64,000 nucleotides of DNA from Girardinichthys multiradiatus (GCF_021462225.1 NC_061805.1:52568996-52632995); one strand, 5' to 3'; positions 11,393 through 21,550 are shown, numbered from the stretch's first letter. Notes: generated from the letters alone by a model not told the origin. Numbers and translations: made by a program.

Positions 11393-11638
11393 GTCTGTGG
11401 GACAGGTAAGTGATGGATGAGGGGCAGATGTGATGGATCAGCTGGGTGTTGATGGAGCTGCTGATGAGAGGACAAAGAGGACAGATGACAACTGAAGTGA
11501 TCCGTGCTGATGGGACGAATCAGGAATGTGAGGAAAATGAGAGTAATGGAGTGAAGAAGAGGAGGAGACAGACAGGAAACAAAAAAAGAAGAACATATGG
11601 ACAGAGGGGAGGAGGACAGGTGGTCTTCATGTCCTTAC

Positions 11639-11740
11639 CGTGGCATCCCCAGGGGCCATACGGTGTTTGAGGTCGGAGGTCGAGGTGATGGACCTAAAAG
11701 AGGTTTGGGGCTCGGGCACTGCTCTACCACTTTTCCTATC
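11639..11740 (-). CDS. grin1: grin1 exon 21 (C1 cassette), divergent
   Basis: The segment is 102 bp (34 codons), phase 0, preceded by ttattgtag and followed by gtaagg. It begins DRKSGRA, identical to the first seven residues of the mammalian C1 cassette (37 residues), keeps FRSITSTS where mammals have FRAITSTL, and ends DLKHRMAPGDAT. The cassette's basic clusters, the lysine run before the FR.ITST core and the arginine run after it, are missing. The arginine run forms the RXR ER-retention signal in mammals and the neighbouring serines are PKC/PKA sites. The match of position, phase and start makes the assignment firm. Whether the exon is constitutive or skipped cannot be seen. Confidence 0.88.
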
Positions 11741-13807
11741 CTACAATAAATCATATGATAGGGGCACACACACATTAACAAGCAGCAGAGACACTGCAGC
11801 TCACACTCACGCCAGTAGGGGGCGACATGTGTGCATGTGTGTGACGGACAGCAGTGAAGCAGCTGGATGCAGGGAAACACTACCAGAGTTAAAGAGGAAA
11901 GACGAAAGACACAGAAGAGCTGATGCCTCATTGGCTTCGCTCCTGTCAGCTCCTCCACCATATTGTGAGGGGCGAGCTGAGCTGGGAAATATTCCATGCA
12001 GTCTGTCTGTCTGTCTGTCTGTCACCTCCACTTTCAATAAAACCTGAAATAATCTTTGGTAATCAGTGTTGGCTAAAATGAGTGAAAATCACCTTGAAAT
12101 ACCCTTTAAAATGTGAGAGCTTCTCCTGTAAAACCAGTCTGGGCTTTCTGTTTTCACAAAATGAAATAATTACAGAAAATGTGAAGGTTTCTACAAACAT
12201 ATTCCAGTTCTAAACTGGAATACTGTCATTCCTCTAATAGTAACATCTGACAATCAATACAGAGCTGCTGATTCCTCCAGAAACAAACACACCGTGTGAT
12301 TTCAGGCGTCCCGCAGGTCGGACTGAGTGTGCTCCATGTTGGAAAATCCTGAGCAGCTCAAAGGTTTTTCTTCTGATTCAGTCATGATAAAGTTTGAATC
12401 TGGCTTCAGGTTTGAACGTTATGAATGAGCCTGGGTCAGAAACCCAGGCAGGCTGAGAACCTGCATCCATCTGCTGAGCATCATTATCCAGCCGGAGTTA
12501 CAGTTAACTCTCGATATGCTGATTCAGCAGCAAAACATGAAAACTTCTGCTTTCTTTTAAATATATTCTGTTCTTCCTCTCATGTTTGTTTCCGCGCTCA
12601 GATTTAATGCTTCTCGTACTGCTCGCCATCTTCTCTTGCACAAACTTCCTCTCTGCACAGGTCAAAATGGCGCCCTCAGGTCTGTCTACCCAAAGTGTTT
12701 CATTGCCTAGTAACTGCTCCAGCCAATAGAATGAGAGGTGCGTTTGTTTTCTTCTACTGGGAGCGTTTATGTTGCAGCGATAAAAGGCTACAGGTGCCAC
12801 TGGCCCACTGGATGAAGGGAAAGCAGCTTCAGCTTTCTGCTCCGTGTTACAACAGTCAGGGAGTCATGACAAGTGTGTGACCTCACATGTCAGTTTAACA
12901 GTTTTCTAGCAGGTCAAAACCTAAAGAGAAGGATTCTGGCAATATGAGCTGCGACCGTTACCTTCGCATTGATTTAACATGACAGACAGCAGATACAAAG
13001 AAGGCAAGGAGGAGAAAATATCGGAGCAAAAAACATTAAGTCTGACTGCAGAAACAAAGATGGGAGGGAGAACAGAATATATTTGAAAGAATGTAGATGT
13101 TTTGAGCGCAAATCTCGCTCCTAAATTAGAAATATAAACTTTGCATATTTGGCTTTTTCATTCCTCAATATAGAAGCAGTTTGTGGGAATGTGTCAGTTT
13201 AGCAGAACCGTGGGGAACCAGAACTTCAGATGCTCAACGTTGACGGAGAGCATTGTGTTGTGGTCTACTGTGTGTGTGTTTGTGTGTTTGATCCATCTGT
13301 TCAGCACAGCAGCAGGTTTTCTGTGCGCCTGCAGCCCTCAGTCTGTTCCTGCTGATGTCCCAACACAAACCCTCCCTCCGTGTGTGTGTGTTTATTCTGT
13401 TTGAGTGCATTAGAGACTTCCTGATCAGCCATAACATTATGACCAGCTGGCTAACATTGTGCAGCCCTGGTTCAGTTTCATTTGTATTCACCTCTTCCTT
13501 CTGTGTGCTGAAGAGGGTCCCATTAATTATTTAAAAGAAATGAGCAGCAAAAACTAGCCGCTATTGTTTCTTCTCAGTTACAGCGAGAATATGACGGCAT
13601 ATCGGGGTCGGGTCGAAGAGGCCGACAAACATTTAACTACAAAAACCGACATTATGAGAATCGTTTATGTTCTAAAGCAGATGTAAACTTTGAGGGAGGA
13701 GCTGCCCTTGTTGATTTTTCACATTCATCAGACAAGACTTCAAATATAAGGATGACAAACATCAGAGTAAAAGCAGAAAAATAAACTCATCTTTTAAAGT
13801 TTATAGT
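11741..13807 (-). other. grin1 intron 20, 3' part
   Basis: It holds a (GTCT)n run at 12001-12022, a CT/CA-rich stretch and a GT microsatellite near 13270-13290. The segment 12590-12840 (around tccagccaatagaatgagag) looks like a dispersed repeat, but I cannot classify it. No exon is seen. Confidence 0.4.
12000..12023. repeat. (GTCT)n microsatellite
   Basis: About six units of GTCT. Confidence 0.9.
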
Positions 13808-13885
13808 AGGGCTGTTGTAAACGATTATTTTAGAATAGAGTATTCTATCGATTATTCTGACGATTAATCGAGTAATCGAATAAAA
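13808..13885. repeat. ATCGATTA-rich DNA-transposon end fragment
   Basis: The text tagggctgttgtaaacgatt followed by repeated ATCGATTA/TAATCGA motifs resembles termini of teleost non-autonomous hAT-type elements. Only one end is visible. Confidence 0.35.
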
Positions 13886-14048
13886 ATTCTGTTTTGCCGT
13901 AGCCACTTAAGATAGTAGAAATATATGAAGGGGGGTGACCGAGCTTCAAGATGGCAGCATAGTGAATAGCTCCGGAGACATGGCTCTAACCTTTCTTTAA
14001 AACCCTTGTAAAAGTTGGAAGCAAGAACTCGCAATATAAGGCTCAGAT

Positions 14049-14327
14049 ATGTCTAAAGCCTCATCAGTGAAAAAGTGTGAAATTTTTTCGAGAAGACACA
14101 AGATAAGTGCCAGGACTACAACATCGACTCCAGCGTGCAGTACTGAAGCTAACATGGCTACAATAGCCGAAGTGCTAGAGGAGCTGAAGCTGCTACGGTT
14201 GGATTTTGGAGCCATTCTGGACAGTATATATGGAAGACCGACAAGAATGGCGAACGCTGTGGCTGCACTGGAGAGAAGAAAATCTATGTGTGTTTGGCAT
14301 TCAGGTGGGGACCTCACATTTCTCCAG
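14049..14327 (+). pseudogene. L1-like ORF1, 5' fragment
   Basis: The reading MSKASSVKKCEIFSRR ... NMATIAEVLEELKLLRLDF ... MANAVAALERR has the start and the leading coiled coil of fish L1 ORF1 (RNA-binding chaperone). It is cut off near 14300 where the inverted LINE begins, leaving only the N-terminal 85 or so residues. The sequence upstream (from 13930, cttcaagatggcagcatagt) looks like the L1 5' UTR. Confidence 0.65.
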
Positions 14328-15998
14328 TGACTTGTTGAAGATCCTTGTGAAGATCGGAGCGAGTTGATTTGCACAGGCTTTCAGACATGATGGGGAGATG
14401 TTATCAGGTCCTCCAGCTTTCTTTGTTTTCATGCGCTGAAAGAGCCTGTTTACATCTTCCTCAGAGATCTTTAGTGCAGGTAGAGGATCTGAAGGTAGGA
14501 GGTTGGTAGCTTTGTGGGAAGAACTTGTTCCTGAATGGGATGTAGAGGAGATGGTTTGAGGTGTGAATGGCTTCTTGTCATGTCTGCAGTAGAAACCATT
14601 CAGATGGATGGCCAGGAGACGACTCTGTTCAGGATGGGTGGAGGGGCTCCTATAGGCAGTCAGGTTTCTCAGACCAGTCCATACAGCTGAAGTGTCACCA
14701 GTAGAAAGGATGTTCTTCAGCTTCTCACTGTAGCTTCTCTTAGCTGCTTGATCTCCTTTGTTAGTCTGTTCCTGGCCTGCCTGTACCGCGCCCAATCTCC
14801 ACTGCTGTGAGCTAATTCCTTTTCTCTGTGCAGATTCCTGAGGTGTGGAGTAAACCATGGATTGTTGTTCCCAAAGGTGCAGAAGGTCTTGGTCTGCACA
14901 CACATGTCCTCACAGAAACTGATGTATGATGTCACCACATCAGTTAGTTGGTTTAAGTCAGTGGCTGAAGTTTCAAAAACAGTCCAGTCTGTGCATTCAA
15001 AGCAGGTCTGTAGCATCTGCTTTGATTCCTCAGTCCACTTCTTAACAGTGTGAACCTTGGGTTTGGAAGCTCTTAGTCTCTGTCTGTAGGTTGGGATGAG
15101 ATGGATTAGATAATGATCTGAAAAACCCAGAGCAGCCCTGGTAACAGCATGATATGAGTCCTTTAAAGCTGTGTAACAATGGTCCAGTGTGTTTTTATCT
15201 CTGGTGGGACACTTAATATGCTGTCTGTATTTGGGGAGTTCATTTGAGAGGTTTGCTCTGTTAAAATCTCCCAGTATTATGATGAAAGAGTTCGTGTATT
15301 TTTTCTCCAGGTCTGTAATCATCTCAGCAAGATGTTTTTCAGCAGCAGAAGTTCAGCCATGAGGTGGAAAATATGAGCCGATTATTATAAACGAGGAAAA
15401 CTCTCTCAGTGAATAAAACGGTTTACAGTTTATGGAAAATGACTCCAGATCAGGACTACATGTTTTTTCCAGCACTTTTACGTCTCTGCACCAACCTTCA
15501 TTTATATAAAAGCAGATTCCGCCTCCTCTCTTCTTCCCCGATAGCTCCACGCTGCGATCCGCTCTGAGCAGCTGGAAGTCCAGCATCAGCAGTGCTCGGT
15601 CCGGGATGTTTTCATTCAGCCATGTCTCGGTGAAGCAGAGAACCGCTGATCCACGGAGGTCTGAGTTTTTACCGGTGAGAAGAAGCAGCTCGTCCATCTT
15701 GTTGTTTAGAGAGCGGACATTTGCCAGGTGGATTGAAGGCAGTGGTGTTTGTAGTCCTCTTTTGCGGAGCTTTACCAGCACGCTTTCCCCTCCGCCGTTT
15801 TCGGCGCAGGATCCTGTATAGAGCCGCAGCTCCGCTTGCCAGGAGCTCAGTGAACCTCAGATCGATGAAAGATGGTGAAAAAAACCCAAGAGAGGACTCT
15901 CTGATGTTGAGAAGTTCCTCTCTACTGAATGAGACCACAGGACTGTGGCTCGAAAAACATAAAAAGGCACAAAATACAAAAACAAAGAGAGAGCGAAG
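14301..15998 (-). pseudogene. L2-like LINE ORF2 relic (endonuclease and start of RT)
   Basis: Three frames together show the endonuclease pieces LCFTETWLNENIPDRAL, KKRGGGICFYINEGWCRD, FIIIGSYFPPHG and FIIILGDFNRANL (GDFN is a catalytic APE motif). Next come LDHCYTALKDSYHAV, GFSDHYLIHLIP and the RT lead-in AGGPDNISPSCLKACANQLA. The last catalytic motif with SDH is present. Frameshifts lie near 15340 and 14740, so no active protein is encoded. Confidence 0.75.
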
Positions 15999-16050
15999 CT
16001 CCGAGGCGGTCATCGTCGGCGCCATCTTGGTTGAAAAAGTTTCTATCATA
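14301..16050 (-). mobile_element. L2-like LINE, 5' half, inverted inside the L1
   Basis: Reading right to left, the element starts near 16030 with a CAAGATGGCGCC-type leader, then REELLNIRESSLGF, RRKRRRGKRAGK, LANVRSLNNKMDELLLL, an APE-type endonuclease, and the beginning of reverse transcriptase, ending at 14301 after RIFNKSLEKCEVPT. It is the 3' half that is missing. That is the opposite of normal 5' truncation and points to a deletion or rearrangement. Confidence 0.75.
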
Positions 16051-16397
16051 TCAACAAGGGTTAACCATTTACTTTATTTTATACTGTCTACTATGTGGAG
16101 TTTTGGTTTGGAGAGTTGGTGAGATCATGTTGAAAAGTTGCTCCTTAGTGGGATGGATCAACGTCCTCCAAATGTTCAGTTCAAGGGAAGGGGAATGCAT
16201 TTCAGTTAAAGAAGTGCAAATGTTCAATAAGGGACTGTTTCATGTCGAGTTTTGTGTGTTGTACGAGTGGTTGTGTGAATGTTTGTACGAATGTTTGTAC
16301 GAGCCTGCATTTTCAATACTATTTTTCCCTACTTTACTTTTGTATCCAACAAATTGAATAATTTGATATCCTGGAAAGGACAAACAACATAAATATC

Positions 16398-17313
16398 TTG
16401 AATATTAGAATTACAAGCTGGAATGTCAGGGGCATAAGGAAATTAACTAAACTGAACCAAGTCCTTAATAGATTAAAACATTTGAAATCTAAAATAATTT
16501 TCCTACAGGAAACTCATTTAACTATGTCAGAAATACATTTCATAACTAAAAGATGGCAACGTCAAGTCTATCACACTTCTTTCACTAGATACGCCAGAGG
16601 AGTTATTGTTCTTATACATAAATCAATACTGTTCCAAACAATAAAATCAATCAGTGACCCGAAAGGGAGATATATCATTGTACAAGGACATATAGCAACA
16701 TTAGAAATAAATTTGGTGAATATTTATGGAGCCAGTGAAGATAACCCATCTTTTTAAGAAAATGTATTTGACTTTGGCAACCCTGGAAGGATTAGACATT
16801 ATAGGAGGAGACCTTAATTGTACTCTAGACCCAGGTCTAGATAAATCGACTCAAATTGACGCAACTCATACACAAACCAGGAAAGTTCTCCTTACCTATA
16901 TAAAAGGTTTAAATATAAATGAAATATGGAGAACAAGAAACCCCAATAAGGAGGAATTTTCATGTTACTCAAGTTCACAGCAGTCCCATTCGCGCATTGA
17001 TTACTTCCTTATTTCAATGGAGCTGATACCTAAAGTGGAAAACTGTGTGTATAATAGTATTGTAATTAGGGATCATGTGGCAGTATCCCTTGAAATTAAA
17101 TTAAATAAGATTGAGCAAGATGTGAAACGATGGAGGATGCAGACTTTCTTGCTAAAAGACCCAATATTTATTGCACATATAGAAACATGCATTGATAAAT
17201 ATTTTGAAATAAATACAGAAGAAACCAAAGCTAGTATCAGATGGGAAGCCTTTAAAGCTTATAGTAGAGGAGAAATTATAACCTACAATAGTAACAAAAA
17301 TAAAAAAATGTAA
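16398..17313 (+). pseudogene. L1-like ORF2 endonuclease relic
   Basis: From 16398 the reading ITSWNVRGIRKLTKLNQVLN, IIFLQETHL and RGVIVLIHKSI gives the first half of an L1 endonuclease. The glutamate of QETH is catalytic. After a frame change near 16735 come GGDLNCTLDPGLDKS, SRIDYFLIS and IRDHVAVSLEI, the second half with the D-N and DH motifs. It ends at a stop at 17311-17313. RT is absent downstream. Confidence 0.8.
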
Positions 17314-17509
17314 CCAGGAGTTACTTCCCTTAAACGCCTTTCTATATTCCTCAGATGTAAAGACACTTAAAAAAAGAACAAAGAACCATTTCCTGAAAAA
17401 CACAATTATAACTTGGCTTGAGGGACACAAACATATAGGAGATGCTCCAAAATGATCACAGTTTACACCTATTTGGGGTAATGATACATTTTCCCTGGCG
17501 GACCAATCG

Positions 17510-18616
17510 GCCAGGGATGTATTCAACTCTCACCTCCGGGAGAACTTTGACCAGATGCCGAGGGATGTTGGAGACATAGAGTCCGAGGTGCTCCAGGAGT
17601 ATGGAATCGGGGGCCCTTTACTAGGGGCCATCCGGTCTCTGTACGAGCGGAGCAGGAGTTTGGTCCGCATTGCCGGCACTAAGTCGGACCTGTTCCTGGT
17701 GCATGTTGGACTCCGGCAGGGCTGCCCTTTGTCACCGGTACTGTTCATAACTTTTATTGACAGGATTTCTAGACACAGCCAAGGGCCGGAGGGGGTCTGG
17801 TTTGGGGACCAGAGGATTTCGTCTCTTCTTTTTGCAGATGACGTGGTCCTGCTGGCCCCCTCTAGCCAAGACCTACAGCATGCGCTGTGGCGGTTCACAG
17901 CCAAGTGTGAAGCGGCTCGGATGAAGATCAGCTCCTCCAAGTCCGAGGCCATGGTTTTCGACCGGAAAAGGGTGGCTTGTCTTCTTCAGGTTGGAGGGGA
18001 GTTCCTGCCTCAAGTGGAGGAGTTCAAGTATCTCGGGGTCTTGTTCACGAGTGAGGGAAGAATGGAGCGGGAGATCAACAGACGGATCGGTGCGGCTGCC
18101 GCAGTAATGGGGGCGCTGTGCCGGTTCGTTGTGGTGAAGAGAGAGCTGAGCCGAAAAGCAAAGCTCTCAATTTACCGGTCGGTCTACGTTCCTACCCTCA
18201 CCTATGGCCATGAACTTTGGGTCATGACCGAAAGAACGAGATCCTGGATACAAGCGGCTGAAATGAGCTTCCTCCGTAGGGTGGCCGGGCACTCCCTTAG
18301 AGATAGGGTGAGTAGCTCGGAGTAGAGCCGCTGCTCCTCCACATTGAGAGGAGCCAGTTGAGGTGGCTCGGGCATCTATACCGGATGCCTCCTGGACGCC
18401 TTCCTCGGGAGGTGTTCCAGGCACCTCCCACCGGGAGGAGGCCCAGGACACGCTGGAGGGACTATGTCTCTCAGCTGGCCTGGGAACGCCTTGGGCTCCC
18501 CCTGGAGGAACTGGAGGTGGTGTCTGGGGAGAGGGACGTCTGGGCGTCTCTGCTGAGTCTGCTGCCCCCGCGACCCGATCCCGGATAAAGCGGAAGACGA
18601 CGAGTACGAGTACGAT
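17510..18616 (+). mobile_element. Rex3-like (RTE clade) LINE, internally deleted
   Basis: GC-rich and clearly different in base composition from the AT-rich L1 around it. It begins in text homologous to the endonuclease-RT linker (DVFNSHLRENFDQMPRDVGD), then jumps straight into RT. The 3' end is the short (GACGAGTAC)-type tail near 18596-18612. The young-looking reading frame is broken only near 18322. Confidence 0.82.
17555..18588 (+). pseudogene. Rex3-like reverse transcriptase relic
   Basis: An open frame of 256 codons includes the RT motifs GLRQGCPLSPVLF, LLFADDVVLLAPSSQDL (FADD catalytic) and EEFKYLGVLF, then the thumb IGAAAAVMGAL, LSIYRSVYVPTLTYGHELW and AEMSFLRRVAGHSLRDRV. It stops at TAG near 18323. 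The other frame continues RWLGHLYRMPPGRLP, RPRTRWRDYVSQLAWERLG and LLPPRPDPG to the normal C-terminus. The front of the protein is deleted. Confidence 0.85.
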
Positions 18617-18706
18617 AAATTTCCCCATGGCAAAAAGGATGGAGGATTTAAAATAAGGAAAACACAAGGTATTCAGAAAATCTAAGATTTATATGCAGAT
18701 GACAGA

Positions 18707-19260
18707 ATGCACACTTTCGATCAACTATGTAACAAGTATTTAATACCCCCAAAGCATTTTTTAAAATATCTACAACCAAAAAACTATGAAGCAACCAAAA
18801 TTAAACAGATAAGCGACATCCAACCCTTAACTAAAATAGAAGAAGTGTGTGTAAAGGACTTAAAAGGGAGGGGCATCCTATCTGTGTATCATAATTTATT
18901 AATGTACACATCTGTAAACTCAGCAATTGATAAGTTGGATGCATGGAGAAAAGATATTCGTGAAGATATAAATGAGGAGGACTGGAATCACACTTGTTTA
19001 AAAGCACAAAAACAAACAATAAAAACGCAATTTAAACTTCTGCAATATAAATGGCTGATGAGAACATATATTACACCTGTTAGGCTTCATTACATGTCCA
19101 GTAACACCAGATACCTGTACAAAATGTTTGCTTGAAAAAGGAACTCTACTCCATCGTCTATGGAAATGTTCAAAAATACAGGAATTTTGGAAGATTGTTA
19201 TCAGAGATTTGTCTATACTGTTTAAGATTAACATCCCCTTAAATGTCAAACTTTGTGTTC
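18707..19260 (+). pseudogene. L1-like ORF2 C-terminal relic
   Basis: HTFDQLCNKYLIPPKHFLKY and YKWLMRTYITPVRLHYM are typical of the fish L1 ORF2 C-terminus. After a stop at 19133 the next frame gives GTLLHRLWKCSKIQEFWK, part of the C-terminal zinc-knuckle region (C..C..H...C pattern). Confidence 0.75.
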
Positions 19261-19367
19261 TTGGAATCTATCCAATAGAATTTAAATAATCAATGAAGAA
19301 GACTAAACTGATGGATTATGGACTGCTACAAGCCAGGAGATCTATTGTACTTTGCTGGAGGAACGTA

Positions 19368-20581
19368 CAGAGGTTGGACAATGAAAGTGAAACACCTGGT
19401 TTTAGACCACAATAATTTATTAGTATGGTGTAGGACCTCCTTTTGCAGCCAATACAGCATCAATTCATCTTGGGAATGACATATACAAGTCCTGCACAGT
19501 GGTCAGAGGGATTTTAAGCCATTCTTCTTGCAGGATAGTGGCCAGGTCACTACGTGATACTGGTGGAGGAAAACGTTTCCTGACTCGCTCCTCCAAAACA
19601 CCCCAAAGTGGCTCAATAATATTTAGATCTGGTGACTGTGCAGGCCATGGGAGATGTTCAACTTCACTTTCATGTTCATCAAACCAATCTTTCAGCAGTC
19701 TTGCTGTGTGTATTGGAGCATTGTCATCCTGATACACGGCACCGCCTTCAGGATACAATGTTTGAACCATTGGATGCACATGGTCCTCAAGAATGGTTCG
19801 GTAGTCCTTGGCAGTGACGCGCCCATCTAGCACAAGTATTGGGCCAAGGGAATGCCATGATATGGCAGCCCAAACCATCACTGATCCACCCCCATGCTTC
19901 ACTCTGGGCATGCAACAGTCTGGGTGGTACGCTTCTTTGGGGCTTCTCCACACCATAACTCTCCTGGATGTGGGGAAAACAGTAAAGGTGGACTCATCAG
20001 AGACCAATACATGTTTCACATTGTCCACAGCCCAAGATTTGCGCTCCTTGCACCATTGAAACCGACGTTTGGCATTGGCATGAGTGACCAAAGGTTTGGC
20101 TATAGCAGCCCGGCTGTGTATATTGACCCTGTGGAGCTCCTGACGGACAGTTCTGGTGCAAACAGGAGAGTTGAGGTGCACATTTAATTCTGCCGTGATT
20201 TGGTCCTCCGTGGTTTTATGTTTTTTGGATACAATCCGGGTTAGCACCAGAACATCCCTTTCAGACAGCTTCCTCTTGCGTCCACAGTTAATCCTGTTGG
20301 ATGTGGTTTGTCCTTCTTGGTGGTTTGCTGACATTACCGTGGATACCGTGGCTCTTGATACATCACAAAGACTTGCTGTCTTGGTCACAGATGCGCCAGC
20401 AAGACGTTCACCAACAATTTGTCCTCTTTTGAACTCTGGTATGTCATCCATAATGTTGTGTGCATTTCAATATTTTGAGCAAAACTGTGCTCTTACCCTG
20501 CTAATTGAACCTTCACACTCTGCTCTTACTGGTGCAATGTGCAATCAATGAAGACTGGCTACCAGGCTGATCCAATTTAGC
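19368..20581 (-). mobile_element. Tc1-like DNA transposon lacking its right end
   Basis: The left inverted repeat starts CAGAGGTTGGACAATGAAAG after TA at 19366-19367. The transposase gene is nearly complete. On the right, the sequence runs through caatgaagactggctaccag to about 20581 and then changes abruptly into retroviral pol, so the right inverted repeat is gone and the copy cannot transpose. Confidence 0.9.
19465..20451 (-). CDS. Tc1-like transposase, 328-codon open frame
   Basis: The frame opens with MDDIPEFKRGQIVGERLAGA and has a helix-turn-helix (VTKTASLCDVSRATVS), a GRKRKLSERD hinge and the DDE domain with VSDESTFTVF, YQDDNAPIH and SPDLNIIEPLW. All three catalytic acids are present and there is no internal stop. 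A TGA at the position of an arginine (SFPR|TGA) ends it 15 codons before the usual terminus: the old tail, ending KGGPTPY, still reads through to 19420. A CGA-to-TGA CpG change explains this. Expression from inside a neuronal gene's antisense-free intron is unlikely but possible. Confidence 0.9.
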   Translation of the reverse strand: MDDIPEFKRGQIVGERLAGASVTKTASLCDVSRATVSTVMSANHQEGQTTSNRINCGRKRKLSERDVLVLTRIVSKKHKTTEDQITAELNVHLNSPVCTRTVRQELHRVNIHSRAAIAKPLVTHANAKRRFQWCKERKSWAVDNVKHVLVSDESTFTVFPTSRRVMVWRSPKEAYHPDCCMPRVKHGGGSVMVWAAISWHSLGPILVLDGRVTAKDYRTILEDHVHPMVQTLYPEGGAVYQDDNAPIHTARLLKDWFDEHESEVEHLPWPAQSPDLNIIEPLWGVLEERVRKRFPPPVSRSDLATILQEEWLKIPLTTVQDLYMSFPR

Positions 20582-20638
20582 AAGGCATATCACACTGACA
20601 TCGCTATTATTATCACAGCCAAACATAACTCTAAAAAG

Positions 20639-21328
20639 ATGTGCCCTTTAAATCCAAGTACTCTAATACCTACTGCAGAAGATGGAAAACCACACTCTTA
20701 TAAAGCAAAAGTTGAAGAAGACACAAAACCCAGACAAGACATTTCTCAAACCCTTATACCAGATTCATGTGTTGTGTTTGTAGATGGCTCATCATCTAAA
20801 GATGAATATGGAAAGAATAGAGTTGGTTATGCAGTAACAACCATCGATAGGATAATAGAAGCTAAATCTCTACCCAATACATGCTCAGCCCAAACAGCAG
20901 AATTATATGCTGTAGTAAGAGCATGTGAATTACATGAGGGACAAATACTTACTATATACACAGACAGCCAATACGTTTTCGGATCAGTACATCACCATGC
21001 TAAGATTTGGCAAAATAGAGGTTTTAAAACATCATCAGGAACAGAGTTAACACATTTTAATCTTTTGAAAAGATTATTATCGGCAATACAGCTACCTGGT
21101 AAAATAGCACTCTGTAAATGTAAGGCTCACCAAACAGATTCTAGCACGGAAACAAAAGGGAAACCTTTTGCAGACATAACTGCAAAGAAAGCTGCAACAG
21201 AACCCCTAACACTAAAAATGTCTGACCTGCTATTTATAGACACAGACGTGCTGAAAGACGCCCAACAGTCAGCAACCAAGACAGAAATAAAGGCCTGGCT
21301 AAAGAGAGGAGCACAGAAAAAAAGATGA
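20639..21328 (+). pseudogene. ERV RNase H and pol linker
   Basis: A 229-codon open frame shows the retroviral RNase H signature: VVFVDGSSSKDEYG (first D), AQTAELYAVVRACEL (E), TIYTDSQYVFGSVH (D) and CKAHQTDSS (H/D region). It then passes into the spacer before integrase. It is intact as a domain but lacks the RT that should precede it, and ends at 21326-21328. Confidence 0.85.
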
Positions 21329-21550
21329 CATCTATCAGATAGAAGATAAACCAATCCTCCCAAAATATTTATACAACACAGCGGCTACAGTGACACATTG
21401 GGAAGACCCACGTGTCAAGGGGGGAATATGTCACATCTGGTAAAGCATTAATGCTACACTATAAATATTTCTGACTATGCAAATCATTTTTGCAGATCAT
21501 GCATAATTTGTTGCAAACACGGGGGAAGAAATATTGCCTAGTTGTAATAG

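Larger units (their letters stand above)
10057..11638. other. Non-coding region downstream of grin1 exon 21
   Basis: It contains an unrecognised 68-codon plus-strand reading at 10116-10322 followed by an AATAAA, a (GT)n microsatellite at 10712-10735 and a (GACT)n run at 11361-11392. The grin1 terminal exon would be expected on the minus strand here or further left, but no C2 or C2' sequence ending in the conserved PDZ-ligand type tail is seen. Confidence 0.4.
13930..19367 (+). mobile_element. L1/Tx1-like LINE, degraded and interrupted by other LINEs
   Basis: A plus-strand L1-type element can be traced in three blocks: 5' end and ORF1 start (13930-14300), inter-ORF region and ORF2 endonuclease (about 16060-17500), and ORF2 C-terminus (about 18625-19250). 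Inside it sit a minus-strand L2-like LINE (about 14301-16050) and a Rex3-like LINE (about 17510-18616). The reverse transcriptase of the L1 itself is missing. Confidence 0.75.

Noticed and set aside
11083..11475. Treating the 130-codon minus-strand ORF as the true grin1 last exon
   Set aside because: Only a loose resemblance to C2' at its start and no PDZ-type C-terminus. Reported as a candidate finding, not as a CDS.
13249..13390. GT-rich stretch as a possible Z-DNA regulatory site
   Set aside because: Interrupted, short runs only, with nothing nearby that suggests a promoter.
19465..20451. Open transposase as a domesticated host gene
   Set aside because: It still sits between remains of transposon ends and its early stop is simple CpG decay. 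Nothing shows host use.
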